This document shows, in pieces, positions 42,440 through 50,863 of a stretch of DNA of 64,000 nt. The DNA comes from Bog-756 sp963845485. GTDB lineage: Bacteria; Actinomycetota; Acidimicrobiia; Acidimicrobiales; RAAP-2. A model generated the notes under the pieces. The model was not told the DNA's origin. It saw nothing but the letters and a program-made list of their open reading frames with translations, and ran no database searches. Where the stretch lies: positions 257,301 to 321,300 of the forward strand of contig CAWJSI010000013.1 of the NCBI GenBank assembly GCA_963845485.1, read 5' to 3'. How positions within the stretch are numbered: position 1 is the stretch's first letter; each line of letters begins with the position of its first letter. The position numbers were made by a program, and so were the translations under genes.

Positions 42440-43618
42440 CTAGCGAGAGGGGGGATCCCAACTCAGCCAGACAATGGTGGCGTCGTCGCGGAGTCGACGA
42501 TCTTGGTAGTCGAGGATGCCGTTGATCGTGGTGCGCAGGATGACATCGGTCGCTTGGCGTGAGGCACAGGCCTCTTCGATGGTGTCGACGAAGCGGGCGA
42601 GTCCGAACGGGTCGCCGCTGGGACGGCGACCCTCGACGACTCCGTCGGTGTAGAAGACCACCGCATCCCCGGGCTCCAACGTCTTGACGGCCTGTTCGGC
42701 CAGTTGGCCGCGGAGGCCCCAGGGGAGTGACGGCCGGCAGCGAAGTTCTCCGATCACGCGGCCGTCTCGGACATGGAGCGGGAGGGGGTGGCCAGCATTG
42801 ATCCACTCCAGGCGACCCGACTGCACATCGAGTCGGGCGATCTGGCCGGTCACGAACCGATCCCGGCCAAAGCTGTCGGCCAGGACGCTGTCGAGACGGT
42901 CGTGGATCACCCCGAGGGGCTGACCCTCCCGCCGGTCGTGGCGATAGCTTCCCAGGGCGAGGGTCGAAACGATGCTTGAATCGAGGCCGTGACCCATGGC
43001 GTCCATGATGGCGACATCCACGGCGAACCCATTGACGGCATGATCGAAGGAATCTCCTCCGACGTCGTAGGCCGGTTCGAGAACGCCCGTGGAGGTGGCT
43101 TCAGGGGTGGTCAGCTGGAGCGGGGGGAGTAGGTCCCACTGGAGGCTGGCCGGGAGGCTCATTGCTCGTCGGCGCCGAACCAGATTGAACAAATCGGTAT
43201 AGCGGGCGGCAACGGCGATAGCTGCGCCGGCCAGCATCCCAATCTCTTCACAGTGACGCTGCGCTGCCGCGTCCAACTCCTCGGTGACAGTAAAGGCAAT
43301 TACCCCGGTGCAATCTGAGCCCTCGAGCACCGGCACGCACACTCGGGTGGCCCCGTCTACCCGTTCACTGACGAGGCGCCGTTCCACAAATGCTTGCCCT
43401 TCGAGGGTCCCGTCCGTGGAAATGCCGATGGGGGTGTCGACGTGGGCGCCGCGATCGGGCACTGGGAACAGGGTCGACTGGCCGAAGTCGATCAAATAGA
43501 TCGTCGTATCGTGGGCTCCGATCTGACCAGCCATTTGGGCCACGCTGTCGACGACATCCGAGGGCGCCAGTTGGTGGAGCGCGCGCAGGGCCGAAGCGAA
43601 ATTGGGAGTGTCCATCAC
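42440..43618 (-). CDS. GAF-SpoIIE (PP2C) serine phosphatase, RsbU-like
   Basis: 392 residues; GTG 43618 or ATG 43615. The N-terminal GAF-like sensor (about 20-150) leads to a PP2C/SpoIIE domain with YDVGGDSFDHAV, VAIMDAMGHGLDSS and VVFYTDGVVEGR, which bind two metals. Such enzymes remove phosphate from STAS antagonists and so free the sigma factor. No membrane segment, so it senses a cytoplasmic signal. Partner is likely one of the two STAS proteins nearby. Confidence 0.9.
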   Translation of the reverse strand: MMDTPNFASALRALHQLAPSDVVDSVAQMAGQIGAHDTTIYLIDFGQSTLFPVPDRGAHVDTPIGISTDGTLEGQAFVERRLVSERVDGATRVCVPVLEGSDCTGVIAFTVTEELDAAAQRHCEEIGMLAGAAIAVAARYTDLFNLVRRRRAMSLPASLQWDLLPPLQLTTPEATSTGVLEPAYDVGGDSFDHAVNGFAVDVAIMDAMGHGLDSSIVSTLALGSYRHDRREGQPLGVIHDRLDSVLADSFGRDRFVTGQIARLDVQSGRLEWINAGHPLPLHVRDGRVIGELRCRPSLPWGLRGQLAEQAVKTLEPGDAVVFYTDGVVEGRRPSGDPFGLARFVDTIEEACASRQATDVILRTTINGILDYQDRRLRDDATIVWLSWDPPSR

Positions 43619-43927
43619 TCAGTGGGCGACGTGGAGAGGGGTGCCACCCCAGCCAGGAAGGATGATCGTGCTCGGTTCCCCCGGCCCCATGGCAGCCGCA
43701 CGCCATCTCGTCCACGTGGCTGGGGGAGCTGGCTGAGCATATCTAGGAGGCTACTTGCAGGAGGAAGTATGGACGATGGGGCTGGAAGATCCAGAGTTGG
43801 CGTCGGGTGCAAGGACCTGACCGTCGGTACGAACGCAGAGAACCCGAGGCTGCCTCGGCGAAATCGAGGACCGTTGGTCGACCTGGAGTGGGACACGGAC
43901 TGTTTGTCGGTCCCAATTGCCGGGAGG
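43619..43927. other. 309-base gap between phosphatase and kinase genes
   Basis: No confident gene. A plus-strand frame 43769-44017 (82 residues) has GCAGGAGGAAGT just before ATG, an excellent ribosome site, but the peptide resembles nothing and its end runs antisense through the kinase gene. Left as unproven. Confidence 0.3.
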
Positions 43928-44500
43928 CTAGCGGGAGTAGGTGAGTGTCCGTCGTCGGTTGGACCGACCCATCCGGCCTTGCTCGGCAGCACGGTTTCGG
44001 GCCTGCGGCTTGTCTGAGCGTCCGCGGCCGGGAAGTGGCCGGGACGGGGCACTCGGGGTTCGACCCCGGGCAGGGGCGGCGCGCTCTTCGCTTCCTCGGA
44101 CGGCCGGCTCGACGTTTCCCTCCGCCTCAGTCTCGACGTCTCGAAACACCATCTGGAACCAGACCGTCTTGCCGGCCTCGTCCGAAGCATTGGTACCCCA
44201 GTCGTCAGACAGCGCCTCCACGATGCGTAGCCCACGCCCGTGGGGTTCACTCGAGGTGGGTGATTGCATGGCCGGGGTCCCGTCCCCCCGATCCGTCACG
44301 GAGATTGTCACGGCAATTTCGGACCGGTCGACGTCCACATCGAACCCGCTCGACGCGTGCACCAAGGCGTTCGTAGCCAGCTCGGACACCATCAGATTGA
44401 CAGCATCCTGCTGCTCGCTGGAAAGGTCGGCGACCAGGCGGGACACGAACCGCCTGGCCTTTCCGACTGACTCCTCAGTTGCTCCGAATGTTCGCCTCAC
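43928..44500 (-). CDS. RsbW-like anti-sigma kinase (HATPase)
   Basis: 190 residues from GTG 44500, overlapping the antagonist stop (GTGA). N-box VNLMVSELATNALVHA with Glu and Asn, then VTDRGDG and PHGRGLRIVEAL ATP-binding loops. The last 60 residues are a basic Arg/Pro tail of low complexity, longer than in typical RsbW. It should phosphorylate the STAS partner and sequester a sigma factor; its target may be the SigB-type factor at 49201 or one elsewhere. Confidence 0.9.
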   Translation of the reverse strand: MRRTFGATEESVGKARRFVSRLVADLSSEQQDAVNLMVSELATNALVHASSGFDVDVDRSEIAVTISVTDRGDGTPAMQSPTSSEPHGRGLRIVEALSDDWGTNASDEAGKTVWFQMVFRDVETEAEGNVEPAVRGSEERAAPARGRTPSAPSRPLPGRGRSDKPQARNRAAEQGRMGRSNRRRTLTYSR

Positions 44501-44799
44501 GGGTGCTTGGCCAGACCGAAGTGCTCCAACAGGCCGGTAGCTTCCAGGACCCTGTGAACAATAGGAGGGACGTGAGTCAAAGTAACCGTCTCGATTTCGT
44601 TCGACACTTGGACGAGTAGGGCGATGCCCGAGCTGTCCATGAAGGTCAGCTTCTCTAGGTCGAAGGTCACGTGTGCAGGATTGCGGTCCAGGACGGGTTC
44701 GATGCCAGCCCGAGTCGTTTCCACACTGGCGAGATCCAACTCCCCGGCCAGTGCGATCACGGGCGACGTGGGGTCGTCAGTCAACACGGTGACCACCAT
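44497..44799 (-). CDS. STAS-domain anti-sigma antagonist, RsbV-like
   Basis: 100 residues from ATG 44799; the frame is open to 44922 but the STAS fold begins right after ATG. Key features are VIALAGELDLASVE and LTFMDSSGIALLV, where DSSG holds the serine phosphorylated by RsbW-type kinases. Overlaps the kinase start by four bases, giving an rsbV-rsbW unit on the minus strand. Confidence 0.88.
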   Translation of the reverse strand: MVVTVLTDDPTSPVIALAGELDLASVETTRAGIEPVLDRNPAHVTFDLEKLTFMDSSGIALLVQVSNEIETVTLTHVPPIVHRVLEATGLLEHFGLAKHP

Positions 44800-45167
44800 G
44801 TCCGGCTGATCGGCGATCACCACGCCTGCATCTCGTAAGGATCGTGACTGATCGTCGATCTGAACGTGGCCGACGAGGAACCTCGCTCGCCGTGGCTGCT
44901 GGCGGAGTCGCCACCGAGCCATTGGTCGGCACTCCAGGGCGTAGACGCTGTGGTCACGTCACAGTCCTCCTCTTGGCTCGGATTGGCTGACTCGTCCACT
45001 CAGTGAAAATTTACCTGGTGGCTGAGGGTCTGGCTAGCGATGGCCACGCTAGCGGTTGCCCCGGAGAGCCAGAAGCCGCTTCGACAGCGGAGCGTCACCA
45101 GACCGATCGATTGAGGTTTGCCGGTTCCGAGAGTGGAAATAAGCGCCTCCGGAAAGAAGGTGTCTCT

Positions 45168-45620
45168 ATGCAGTGGCCGGATCGACGCGAGCGCAAACTC
45201 AGGAGAGAGCAACTGACCCTGGTAGCCGAGTCATCGGCGTTCCTGACCGGACACACCATGAGGACTATGTCGGGTGATGATGAAGCGCCGGCATGGGCGC
45301 ACATGAATTTCCTTGCCCACGCGCGGCCGGGGTTCCTGATGCGAGCACTCGAATCGCACCAAAGGTTGGGTGAGAATCGACATCGAGACCCCTGGGCTTC
45401 GCTGCGATACTCGTTGATCCGAGAGCTGATCGGGCTCTCCGGTGGGCGGCTTCTCGGGATCGATCAGCTCCAGCGGGAGTGCCTGATCCCGTTGGAGCTC
45501 CGGCTCATGAGCACGTCCTCGAGGCCGAATCCTGGCGATCTTCTTGATGTCGCCTTGGCCATACTTCGCGCCCATCCCATCGCCGTCCGAGAGGAAATTC
45601 CGACCCGGCCGGAGGGCTAG
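45168..45620 (+). CDS. Hypothetical protein
   Basis: 150 residues from ATG 45168, with AGAAGG seven bases before; the frame extends to 45003. Basic N-terminus (DRRERKLRREQL), mostly helical content, no membrane segment, no motif recognised. It sits alone between the minus-strand antagonist and phosphatase genes. Confidence 0.6.
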   Translation: MQWPDRRERKLRREQLTLVAESSAFLTGHTMRTMSGDDEAPAWAHMNFLAHARPGFLMRALESHQRLGENRHRDPWASLRYSLIRELIGLSGGRLLGIDQLQRECLIPLELRLMSTSSRPNPGDLLDVALAILRAHPIAVREEIPTRPEG

Positions 45621-45705
45621 TCAGCAGACCTCCACCTGGCCAGGGCATTCTCCCATGAGATACGAGAAATCCCGGACTCAGGGTACTGAGCGTGAGTCCC
45701 GAGCT

Positions 45706-47382
45706 TCAGAGCGGGGGAGTCCAGCGAAACGCCAGAATAGCGATGTCATCGTCGGAGACGCCTCCGTTTGATGGGTCCGTAACCTCGCTCAGCAGTTCCT
45801 CGAGGGGGCCCGCGTCGGCCATCGATCGGGCCAGTCGTTCCATGCCGGCGTCGATCGTCTCGCCACGTCGTTCCACCAGTCCGTCGGTGTAAACGACAAG
45901 TGCCGCCCCTGGTTCCAACGGGATGGTGCTCGACGTGTACGAAGTGGGGGACACCCCGAGGGGAAGTCCGACGTGGGTTCGGGTGAGTTCGGCGCCACGG
46001 GCGGAAAGAACCAGAGGATTGAGATGGCCGGCGTTTGCCACCGTGATGACTCCTGAATCCACGTCGCCGATACCCACCAGAACAGTGGCCAGGTGCCCGT
46101 CCCTGTTGACACTCAGCTGTCGGGAGCACATGTCGAGGACCACCTCTGGGGAATGCCCTTCGGTGAGGTAGGCCCGAACTGTGAACCGGAGCCGGGCCAT
46201 GATTGCCGCCGCGCCGACACCCTTGCCGGACACATCGCCTACGGCGAAGGCGAAGTGGCGGTGCCCGAGATCGATGATGCTGAACCAGTCCCCGCCAATC
46301 TCCATGCCGTCGGCCCCTGCGAGATAGCGCGAAGCGATCTCAAGATTGGGAATCGGGGGGTTCTGCTGAGGTAGAAGCGCTTGTTGGAGCGTCTCCGAGA
46401 TCGATCGCTGTTCTCCGTAGAGATCGTCGAGCTGAAGATACAGGTCGGAAATCGTTCTCGAGTCGCGCCAGGCGTTGCGGCGTCGACTGACGAGAAGGTA
46501 GGTCACGAACGCTGTGGCACCGGTCAATGCGACCCCACCCACCAGGAAGATCCACGGGAGTGCTCCTCCCAAGGTGCCGCCGAGCGGACCCCGGGGCGCA
46601 GTAACGAGGGTCACCGACGAATTGCCGAAGGGAATCGACACGCGAACCGTGTCGCCAGAAACGGGAAGTTCGCCGAGCGGCAGGTCGGTGGTGGCCAAGG
46701 CTGCGAGGTTGGTGTTGGGCCCGAGATAGGTCGCATAGTTGAGGTCGGAGAACGCCGAGCCATTCTCAACTGGCACCTCACGATTGGCCGGAATGGCACG
46801 TTCGGCGTAGATGGCGAGTGAGGGATCCTTGCCACTGGCGATGGTGTAGCTGATTCTCTGCGCACCTTGTCCGTGAATGGACTGCACCACGAACGTCGGG
46901 TTACCGACCGACTTGTCGAGCAGAGCGCGGACTTCAGCCGACGCTGGGGACAAGAGAGGTTGCTCACCGACGGAAGCGAGTGGGATCCAAGAAGATCCCA
47001 CTCGCTTCCAGAGGGTGGCCGATGCAAAAGGTCGACCTGCGCCCACGTTGCTCGCGCCGAACTGTTCGAAGTGCTGGACGCCGCCACCGGTTGCCGACGC
47101 CACCTGGAGCTCAGTCACAAGCGGATCGCGAAGGGTGAGAATCGTCGAGCTGAGCACCTCGGCCGCCTGGCGGGTCTGAACCTCGAGGAGCCTGTGTTCG
47201 TTGTGTCGGTTGAGCGTCCAAGCCGTCCACGAGACGGACAGGGTGATGAGCACTCCGATCAGGCTGACGATCAGCGTGGCTCGTCTCGGGCTCATGCCCT
47301 CCCCAGGCGTCGGGCCATCGCTGCCATCGGTTGTCGGCGCAGGTGACGGAGACACCGCCACTTGGGAAGTGTTCGCAGGCAT
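45706..47382 (-). CDS. Membrane-anchored sensor SpoIIE (PP2C) phosphatase
   Basis: 558 residues from ATG 47382; a TTG four codons upstream is possible. A Pro/Ser-rich cytoplasmic start, a membrane segment (TLIVSLIGVLITLSVSWTAW), an extracellular CHASE-like domain of about 210 residues, a second membrane segment, a short coiled linker (DLYLQLDDLYGEQ), then the SpoIIE domain: GMEIGGDWFSIIDL, FAVGDVSGKGVGAAAIMARL, LATVLVGIGD, ANAGHL and LVVYTDGLVERRG. It would sense an external signal and dephosphorylate a STAS antagonist. The two phosphatases give the sigma system one external and one internal input. Confidence 0.93.
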   Translation of the reverse strand: MPANTSQVAVSPSPAPTTDGSDGPTPGEGMSPRRATLIVSLIGVLITLSVSWTAWTLNRHNEHRLLEVQTRQAAEVLSSTILTLRDPLVTELQVASATGGGVQHFEQFGASNVGAGRPFASATLWKRVGSSWIPLASVGEQPLLSPASAEVRALLDKSVGNPTFVVQSIHGQGAQRISYTIASGKDPSLAIYAERAIPANREVPVENGSAFSDLNYATYLGPNTNLAALATTDLPLGELPVSGDTVRVSIPFGNSSVTLVTAPRGPLGGTLGGALPWIFLVGGVALTGATAFVTYLLVSRRRNAWRDSRTISDLYLQLDDLYGEQRSISETLQQALLPQQNPPIPNLEIASRYLAGADGMEIGGDWFSIIDLGHRHFAFAVGDVSGKGVGAAAIMARLRFTVRAYLTEGHSPEVVLDMCSRQLSVNRDGHLATVLVGIGDVDSGVITVANAGHLNPLVLSARGAELTRTHVGLPLGVSPTSYTSSTIPLEPGAALVVYTDGLVERRGETIDAGMERLARSMADAGPLEELLSEVTDPSNGGVSDDDIAILAFRWTPPL

Positions 47383-47605
47383 GGATTTCGTCAAGAAGGA
47401 CCCTTGCCGTCCGCTTCAGGTCTGGTCTGCATGGGCGCCAATAGTGGCAGCCAGGGGACGCAAGGGCAACCGAAGGTCCTGGTCACACGATCCCTTTAGG
47501 TGCCCTTGGCGCACCTCCTCTTTTTGCACCAACTGGTCGAACAGGGCCAGCTGGGGTCCACCGGGTCGACGACGGCAAGGCGACCCCGCCGATCGCAGAA
47601 GCAAT

Positions 47606-47631
47606 GTTTGGACAGCCTACTCAAGGGGTAT
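47606..47631 (+). promoter_or_regulatory. Consensus SigB/SigF-type promoter, leaderless
   Basis: GTTT at 47606-47609, 16 bases, GGGTAT at 47626-47631, nine bases, ATG 47641. Confidence 0.7.
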
Positions 47632-47640
47632 CGAAACCCC

Positions 47641-48240
47641 ATGGACGACTCCACTGGGCCGCTGCGTGCGCTGTCGGACGAACGCGACCTACTGGTTCGC
47701 TGCCTGAATGCACTGGAAGAAGCGACGGTCGCTGTTGAGCGCGCTGACTTGGCTCTGGCCACAGCGCTTGTCGCCGCCCGCTACGAAAATGTTCTGGCCG
47801 ATGCGTTCTATCCACAGATTGTGGACTCATTGGGGACGCAAGTGGTGCAGCGCGGCGTAGATCTGCTGGCCGATACTCGGGCGTCCATTGGTGCCGTCCG
47901 GGACGATATGCGCGGTGTGGAACCCATCAATGCCCATGTCAGTGACGCGGAGGGACTGGAAGCCGACATCGACTCAATGACACTCTCGCTCCGGTCCCTC
48001 CTCGCGTACGAGGACGATGAGCTGTTCAAACTGGTAGATCAGCTGACGCCGGAGGACGTTGTTGCCCTCCGGTCGCGTATTGAGGAGGCCAGTGCTCACC
48101 AGACCACGCTGCCCGACCCACCGTCCAATGCCGCCTTTCGAAAGGTGGCCGAGACTGTCGAGAGCATCACGACCTCGATACATGACCGTTCGACGCAATG
48201 GAATCCAGGCATTGATGGAGTGTTGAACGGGTCGGATTGA
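47641..48240 (+). CDS. Hemerythrin-like helical protein without iron ligands
   Basis: 199 residues from ATG 47641; longer open frame to 47500 ignored because a leaderless SigB-type promoter sets the start. The spacing of helices follows the HHE family: ERDLLVRCLNALEEA, AFYPQIVD, and LAYEDDELFKLVDQLTPEDV in place of the usual HHxxEEExLFPxL. None of the expected iron-binding histidines are present at those places. It may be a structural or signalling bundle. It lies 190 bases before the rsbV-rsbW-sigma operon. Homology to hemerythrin is inference. Confidence 0.6.
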   Translation: MDDSTGPLRALSDERDLLVRCLNALEEATVAVERADLALATALVAARYENVLADAFYPQIVDSLGTQVVQRGVDLLADTRASIGAVRDDMRGVEPINAHVSDAEGLEADIDSMTLSLRSLLAYEDDELFKLVDQLTPEDVVALRSRIEEASAHQTTLPDPPSNAAFRKVAETVESITTSIHDRSTQWNPGIDGVLNGSD

Positions 48241-48432
48241 GACAGGGCGAGGCCCGAAGCTGCACGCGTCTAGCATTGCGACAGGAGACCTAAACTCCTG
48301 GGAGTGGTGAGTCTGGCGCACCGATAAGCGTGAGGTGCGGAGCACAATGGAGCCAGCGTTCTTCGGGTGCTTAGCAAGGGATGGCATCATCCTGCGTGGA
48401 TCCTGTGGGTTTCGAAACGAGAGAGGGCCGCT

Positions 48433-48774
48433 GTGGACGAGGCATTTGGAGTCACGAGGAATGACGAGGACGGAGCCGTCCGCATCGCCGTCTCCGGAGA
48501 GGTAGACGTAGCGACCGCTCCTGCGCTCCGTGAACAGCTCTACGAGGCCGTAGATTCAGGGGGTGGACCGGTCATCGTGGATCTCCTTGCTGTCACCTTT
48601 CTCGATTCCACGGCTCTCGGTGTCTTGATCGGTGCCCGTGAACGCAGCGAGTCCCTCGGTCGCGACCTTCGACTGGTGTTGAAAGAGGCTCGACTCGTCA
48701 AGATCTTCGAGATCACCGGGCTGACAGAGCTTTTCGCCATCTTCCCCACGGTTGCCGAGGCGGCTGCCCAATGA
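48433..48774 (+). CDS. rsbV: STAS-domain anti-sigma antagonist, RsbV-like
   Basis: 113 residues from GTG 48433 (AGAGGG upstream); the frame is open to 48367. VRIAVSGEVDVATAPALREQ and VDLLAVTFLDSTALGVLIGA form the STAS core with the phosphorylatable DST serine. First gene of the antagonist-kinase-sigma operon on the plus strand, 34 bases before the kinase. The gene symbol is by role. Confidence 0.9.
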   Translation: MDEAFGVTRNDEDGAVRIAVSGEVDVATAPALREQLYEAVDSGGGPVIVDLLAVTFLDSTALGVLIGARERSESLGRDLRLVLKEARLVKIFEITGLTELFAIFPTVAEAAAQ

Positions 48775-48808
48775 CCCGGTTCTCCGTTGACCTCGATGCG
48801 AGCTCGCT

Positions 48809-49204
48809 ATGAGCGAGCCCGTTGAGCTGACAATTCCCGTTCAGTCCGACCTCGTGGTCCTCGCCCGGCTGACTGCCGCCACCGTCGCCTCGAGGGCCGG
48901 TTTCAATGTCGAAGAGGTCGAGGATCTGCGACTGGCCGTCGATGAGCTGTGCATCTCCATCGTCAACGGCTCTGAGGCCGGCCGCCTGAATCTGACCTTC
49001 ACGAGTGAGGACGGCCACGTAGAGGTCGTCTGTGTTTTGGACGAGCCCGGCGAAGCTCCCGCCGCAACGGGGACCGAGTACGGAGAGCGTGACCTGTCCC
49101 TCCTGATACTCGACGCACTCGTCGACGAGCATGGCGAGGAGAATGGCAACGGGCAACGTCGAGTGTGGTTGCGTAAACGGAGCCTGCGGCACGAAAGCTC
49201 ATGA
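48809..49204 (+). CDS. rsbW: RsbW-like anti-sigma kinase
   Basis: 131 residues. Short HATPase domain with EDLRLAVDELCISIVNG at the N-box: the Glu is present but the usual Asn four residues on is Ile/Ser. The ATP-lid region is reduced, with ERDLSLLILDALVDE after it. UsfX-type kinases of actinobacteria are also short, so it is still likely the anti-sigma factor. Overlaps the sigma gene by four bases. Confidence 0.88.
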   Translation: MSEPVELTIPVQSDLVVLARLTAATVASRAGFNVEEVEDLRLAVDELCISIVNGSEAGRLNLTFTSEDGHVEVVCVLDEPGEAPAATGTEYGERDLSLLILDALVDEHGEENGNGQRRVWLRKRSLRHESS

Positions 49205-49947
49205 CGCCTCCGGCACGCAATCCTGCGGCGGTGCGACAGGCGTTCTCGGAATTTGCCGATAGCCGCGATGAGCATCTCCGGAACAAACTGGTAGAGGAGC
49301 ATCTCGGGTTGGCACACCAACTCGCCCGGCGCTTCACCAACAGGGGCGAGCCTTACGACGACCTCGTGCAGGTGGCGTCGATGGGCCTTGTGAAGTCGGT
49401 GGATCGGTTCGATGCCGAACGCGGTGTCGAGTTCAGCACCTTCGCCACGCGTACGATCATTGGTGAGCTGAAGCGCCATTTCCGGGACAAGGGATGGGCC
49501 ATCCGTGCCCCTCGGCGAATCCAGGAGCTTTACCTGGCCCTCGGTCCTTCGATCGAAACGCTGACTCAGCGATTGGGGAGACCTCCGACGGTTGCTGAAA
49601 TTGCGGAGATTGTCGATGCCAGCGAGGAATCTGTTCTCGAGGCAATGGAAGCTGGCCAGCACTATCGGACCACATCGATTGATGCGCCTGATCGTCAGGA
49701 AGGGACGTTGTCGAATCGTCTCGGTGAAGTCGATTCGGGCTACGCAGGCACCGACGACCGTCTTTTGCTCGCCCTCTCGCTCGCCGATCTGTCCGAGCGT
49801 GACCGGACCATTATCAATCTCCGCTTCGTGGATGGACTCACCCAGTCGGAGATTGCCGATCGGGTGGGACTGAGCCAGATGCACGTGTCTCGGCTGCTTG
49901 CGTCGAGCTTGGCCAAGCTCCGGGCATCGTTCGAGGAGGATTCATAA
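49201..49947 (+). CDS. SigB/SigF/SigG-type alternative sigma factor
   Basis: 248 residues from ATG 49201. Region 2: HLGLAHQLARRFTNRG, DLVQVASMGLVKSVDRFDAE and VEFSTFATRTIIGELKRHFR. Region 3 follows GWAIRAPRRIQEL. Region 4: LSERDRTIINLRFVDGLTQS and GLSQMHVSRLLASSLAKLR. This is the general stress or sporulation branch of sigma-70. It is the probable reader of the GTTT-N15/16-GGGTA promoters in this window. Confidence 0.96.
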   Translation: MTPPARNPAAVRQAFSEFADSRDEHLRNKLVEEHLGLAHQLARRFTNRGEPYDDLVQVASMGLVKSVDRFDAERGVEFSTFATRTIIGELKRHFRDKGWAIRAPRRIQELYLALGPSIETLTQRLGRPPTVAEIAEIVDASEESVLEAMEAGQHYRTTSIDAPDRQEGTLSNRLGEVDSGYAGTDDRLLLALSLADLSERDRTIINLRFVDGLTQSEIADRVGLSQMHVSRLLASSLAKLRASFEEDS

Positions 49948-50143
49948 GAGCCCGTTCGTGCTCGATCGTCGGTACGGCAAGCCTGCGTGACCGCTAGTGC
50001 GCGATGTGGTTCCGTGGCCACGGGTTTTCTACCGGCGAGATTCTGCCTACGCTGTACGCTCACCGTCGGGATCGTGGCCGCCTGCTCCGATCCAGCTCGA
50101 TCTTCTCTCGGGTAATGCGGCAGCTTGTCGGCCGGTACGCGGT

Positions 50144-50216
50144 GGGGCAGTAGCTCAGTGGTCAGAGCAGGGGACTCATAATCCCTCGGTCGCAGGTTCG
50201 ATCCCTGCCTGCCCCA
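50144..50216 (+). tRNA. tRNA-Met (CAT), probably elongator
   Basis: 73 bases. Acceptor GGGGCAG/CTGCCCC, discriminator A; anticodon loop CTCATAA gives CAT; T arm GCAGG-TTCGATC-CCTGC. Initiator features (three GC pairs in the anticodon stem with an unpaired first base pair) are not seen; Ile2 with modified C34 cannot be excluded. Confidence 0.92.
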
Positions 50217-50322
50217 CGAACACAAATTCACGTATTACACATCAAGTAATAAGATACTTGCCGCCTCCAACAACCGATCGAAGCCGTATCGAAGCCGTGA
50301 TGCAGACCCCTGGCCCCCCGTC

Positions 50323-50347
50323 GTTGTGACGCAATCGGTTCGGGTAC
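50323..50347 (+). promoter_or_regulatory. Possible SigB-type promoter
   Basis: GTTG at 50323-50326, 15 bases, GGGTAC at 50342-50347; 75 bases ahead of the NTF2-like gene. One mismatch in the -35. Weak because the gap to the gene is long. Confidence 0.3.
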
Positions 50348-50422
50348 TCCGCCGGGAGCGGCGGAGGATGCGTCTCGGCGTTGCCGCTCCGGTTTTGGCC
50401 GTAGTGGGGTAGGTTCCGTCCG

Positions 50423-50788
50423 ATGGCGATCGCGAACACCAACGCCGAGTCAGTGGTTCTTCGCTACCTCGACCGCATGGTTGCACATGATTGGGATGCT
50501 ATGGCCGAGTGTCTGCACCCTGACGTCGTTCGGGTCGGTCCTTTCGGCGATACCTATTCGCCTCGCACCCCGTACGTCGACTACCTGACGACCCTGCTTC
50601 CCGAACTGATCAAGTACAACCTGACGGTATTCCGGACCCTTAGATGGGACTCGTCGGTAATCGTGCAGCTGACAGAGACCATGGAACTGGACGGATCGAT
50701 GGATGTGACGCGAGAGGTCCTGGTCTTCGAGACCGACAACCGGGGTCTGATCACCCGCATCGACATCTTCATTCAGCGGAGCGGGTAA
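50423..50788 (+). CDS. NTF2/SnoaL-like protein
   Basis: 121 residues. Cone-shaped alpha+beta fold pattern: VVLRYLDRMVAHDWDAMAEC at the helix, LHPDVVRVGPFG, and VFETDNRGLITRIDIFI at the end. Members are polyketide cyclases, isomerases or small-molecule sinks; no catalytic residue can be assigned. Confidence 0.8.
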   Translation: MAIANTNAESVVLRYLDRMVAHDWDAMAECLHPDVVRVGPFGDTYSPRTPYVDYLTTLLPELIKYNLTVFRTLRWDSSVIVQLTETMELDGSMDVTREVLVFETDNRGLITRIDIFIQRSG

Positions 50789-50863
50789 CCAGCGGCCCGC
50801 GCCGGTGTCGTAGCGAGTGAGGGGCTCTAGGCTGACGCGATGCGCACCGAGTCAGCACTTCGG

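Noticed and set aside
43769..44017. Plus-strand frame with a strong ribosome site in the phosphatase-kinase gap
   Set aside because: The peptide has no recognisable features and half of it is antisense to the kinase gene.
44817..44999. 60-residue minus-strand frame upstream of the STAS gene
   Set aside because: No motif, no ribosome site, low complexity.
45683..45688. GGGTAC as a SigB -10
   Set aside because: No GTTT at 15-16 bases and it would run antisense into the phosphatase gene.
50369..50412. Short frame ahead of the NTF2-like gene, as a possible leader peptide
   Set aside because: The ribosome-like GGAGG touches the ATG with no spacing, and no attenuator structure is visible.
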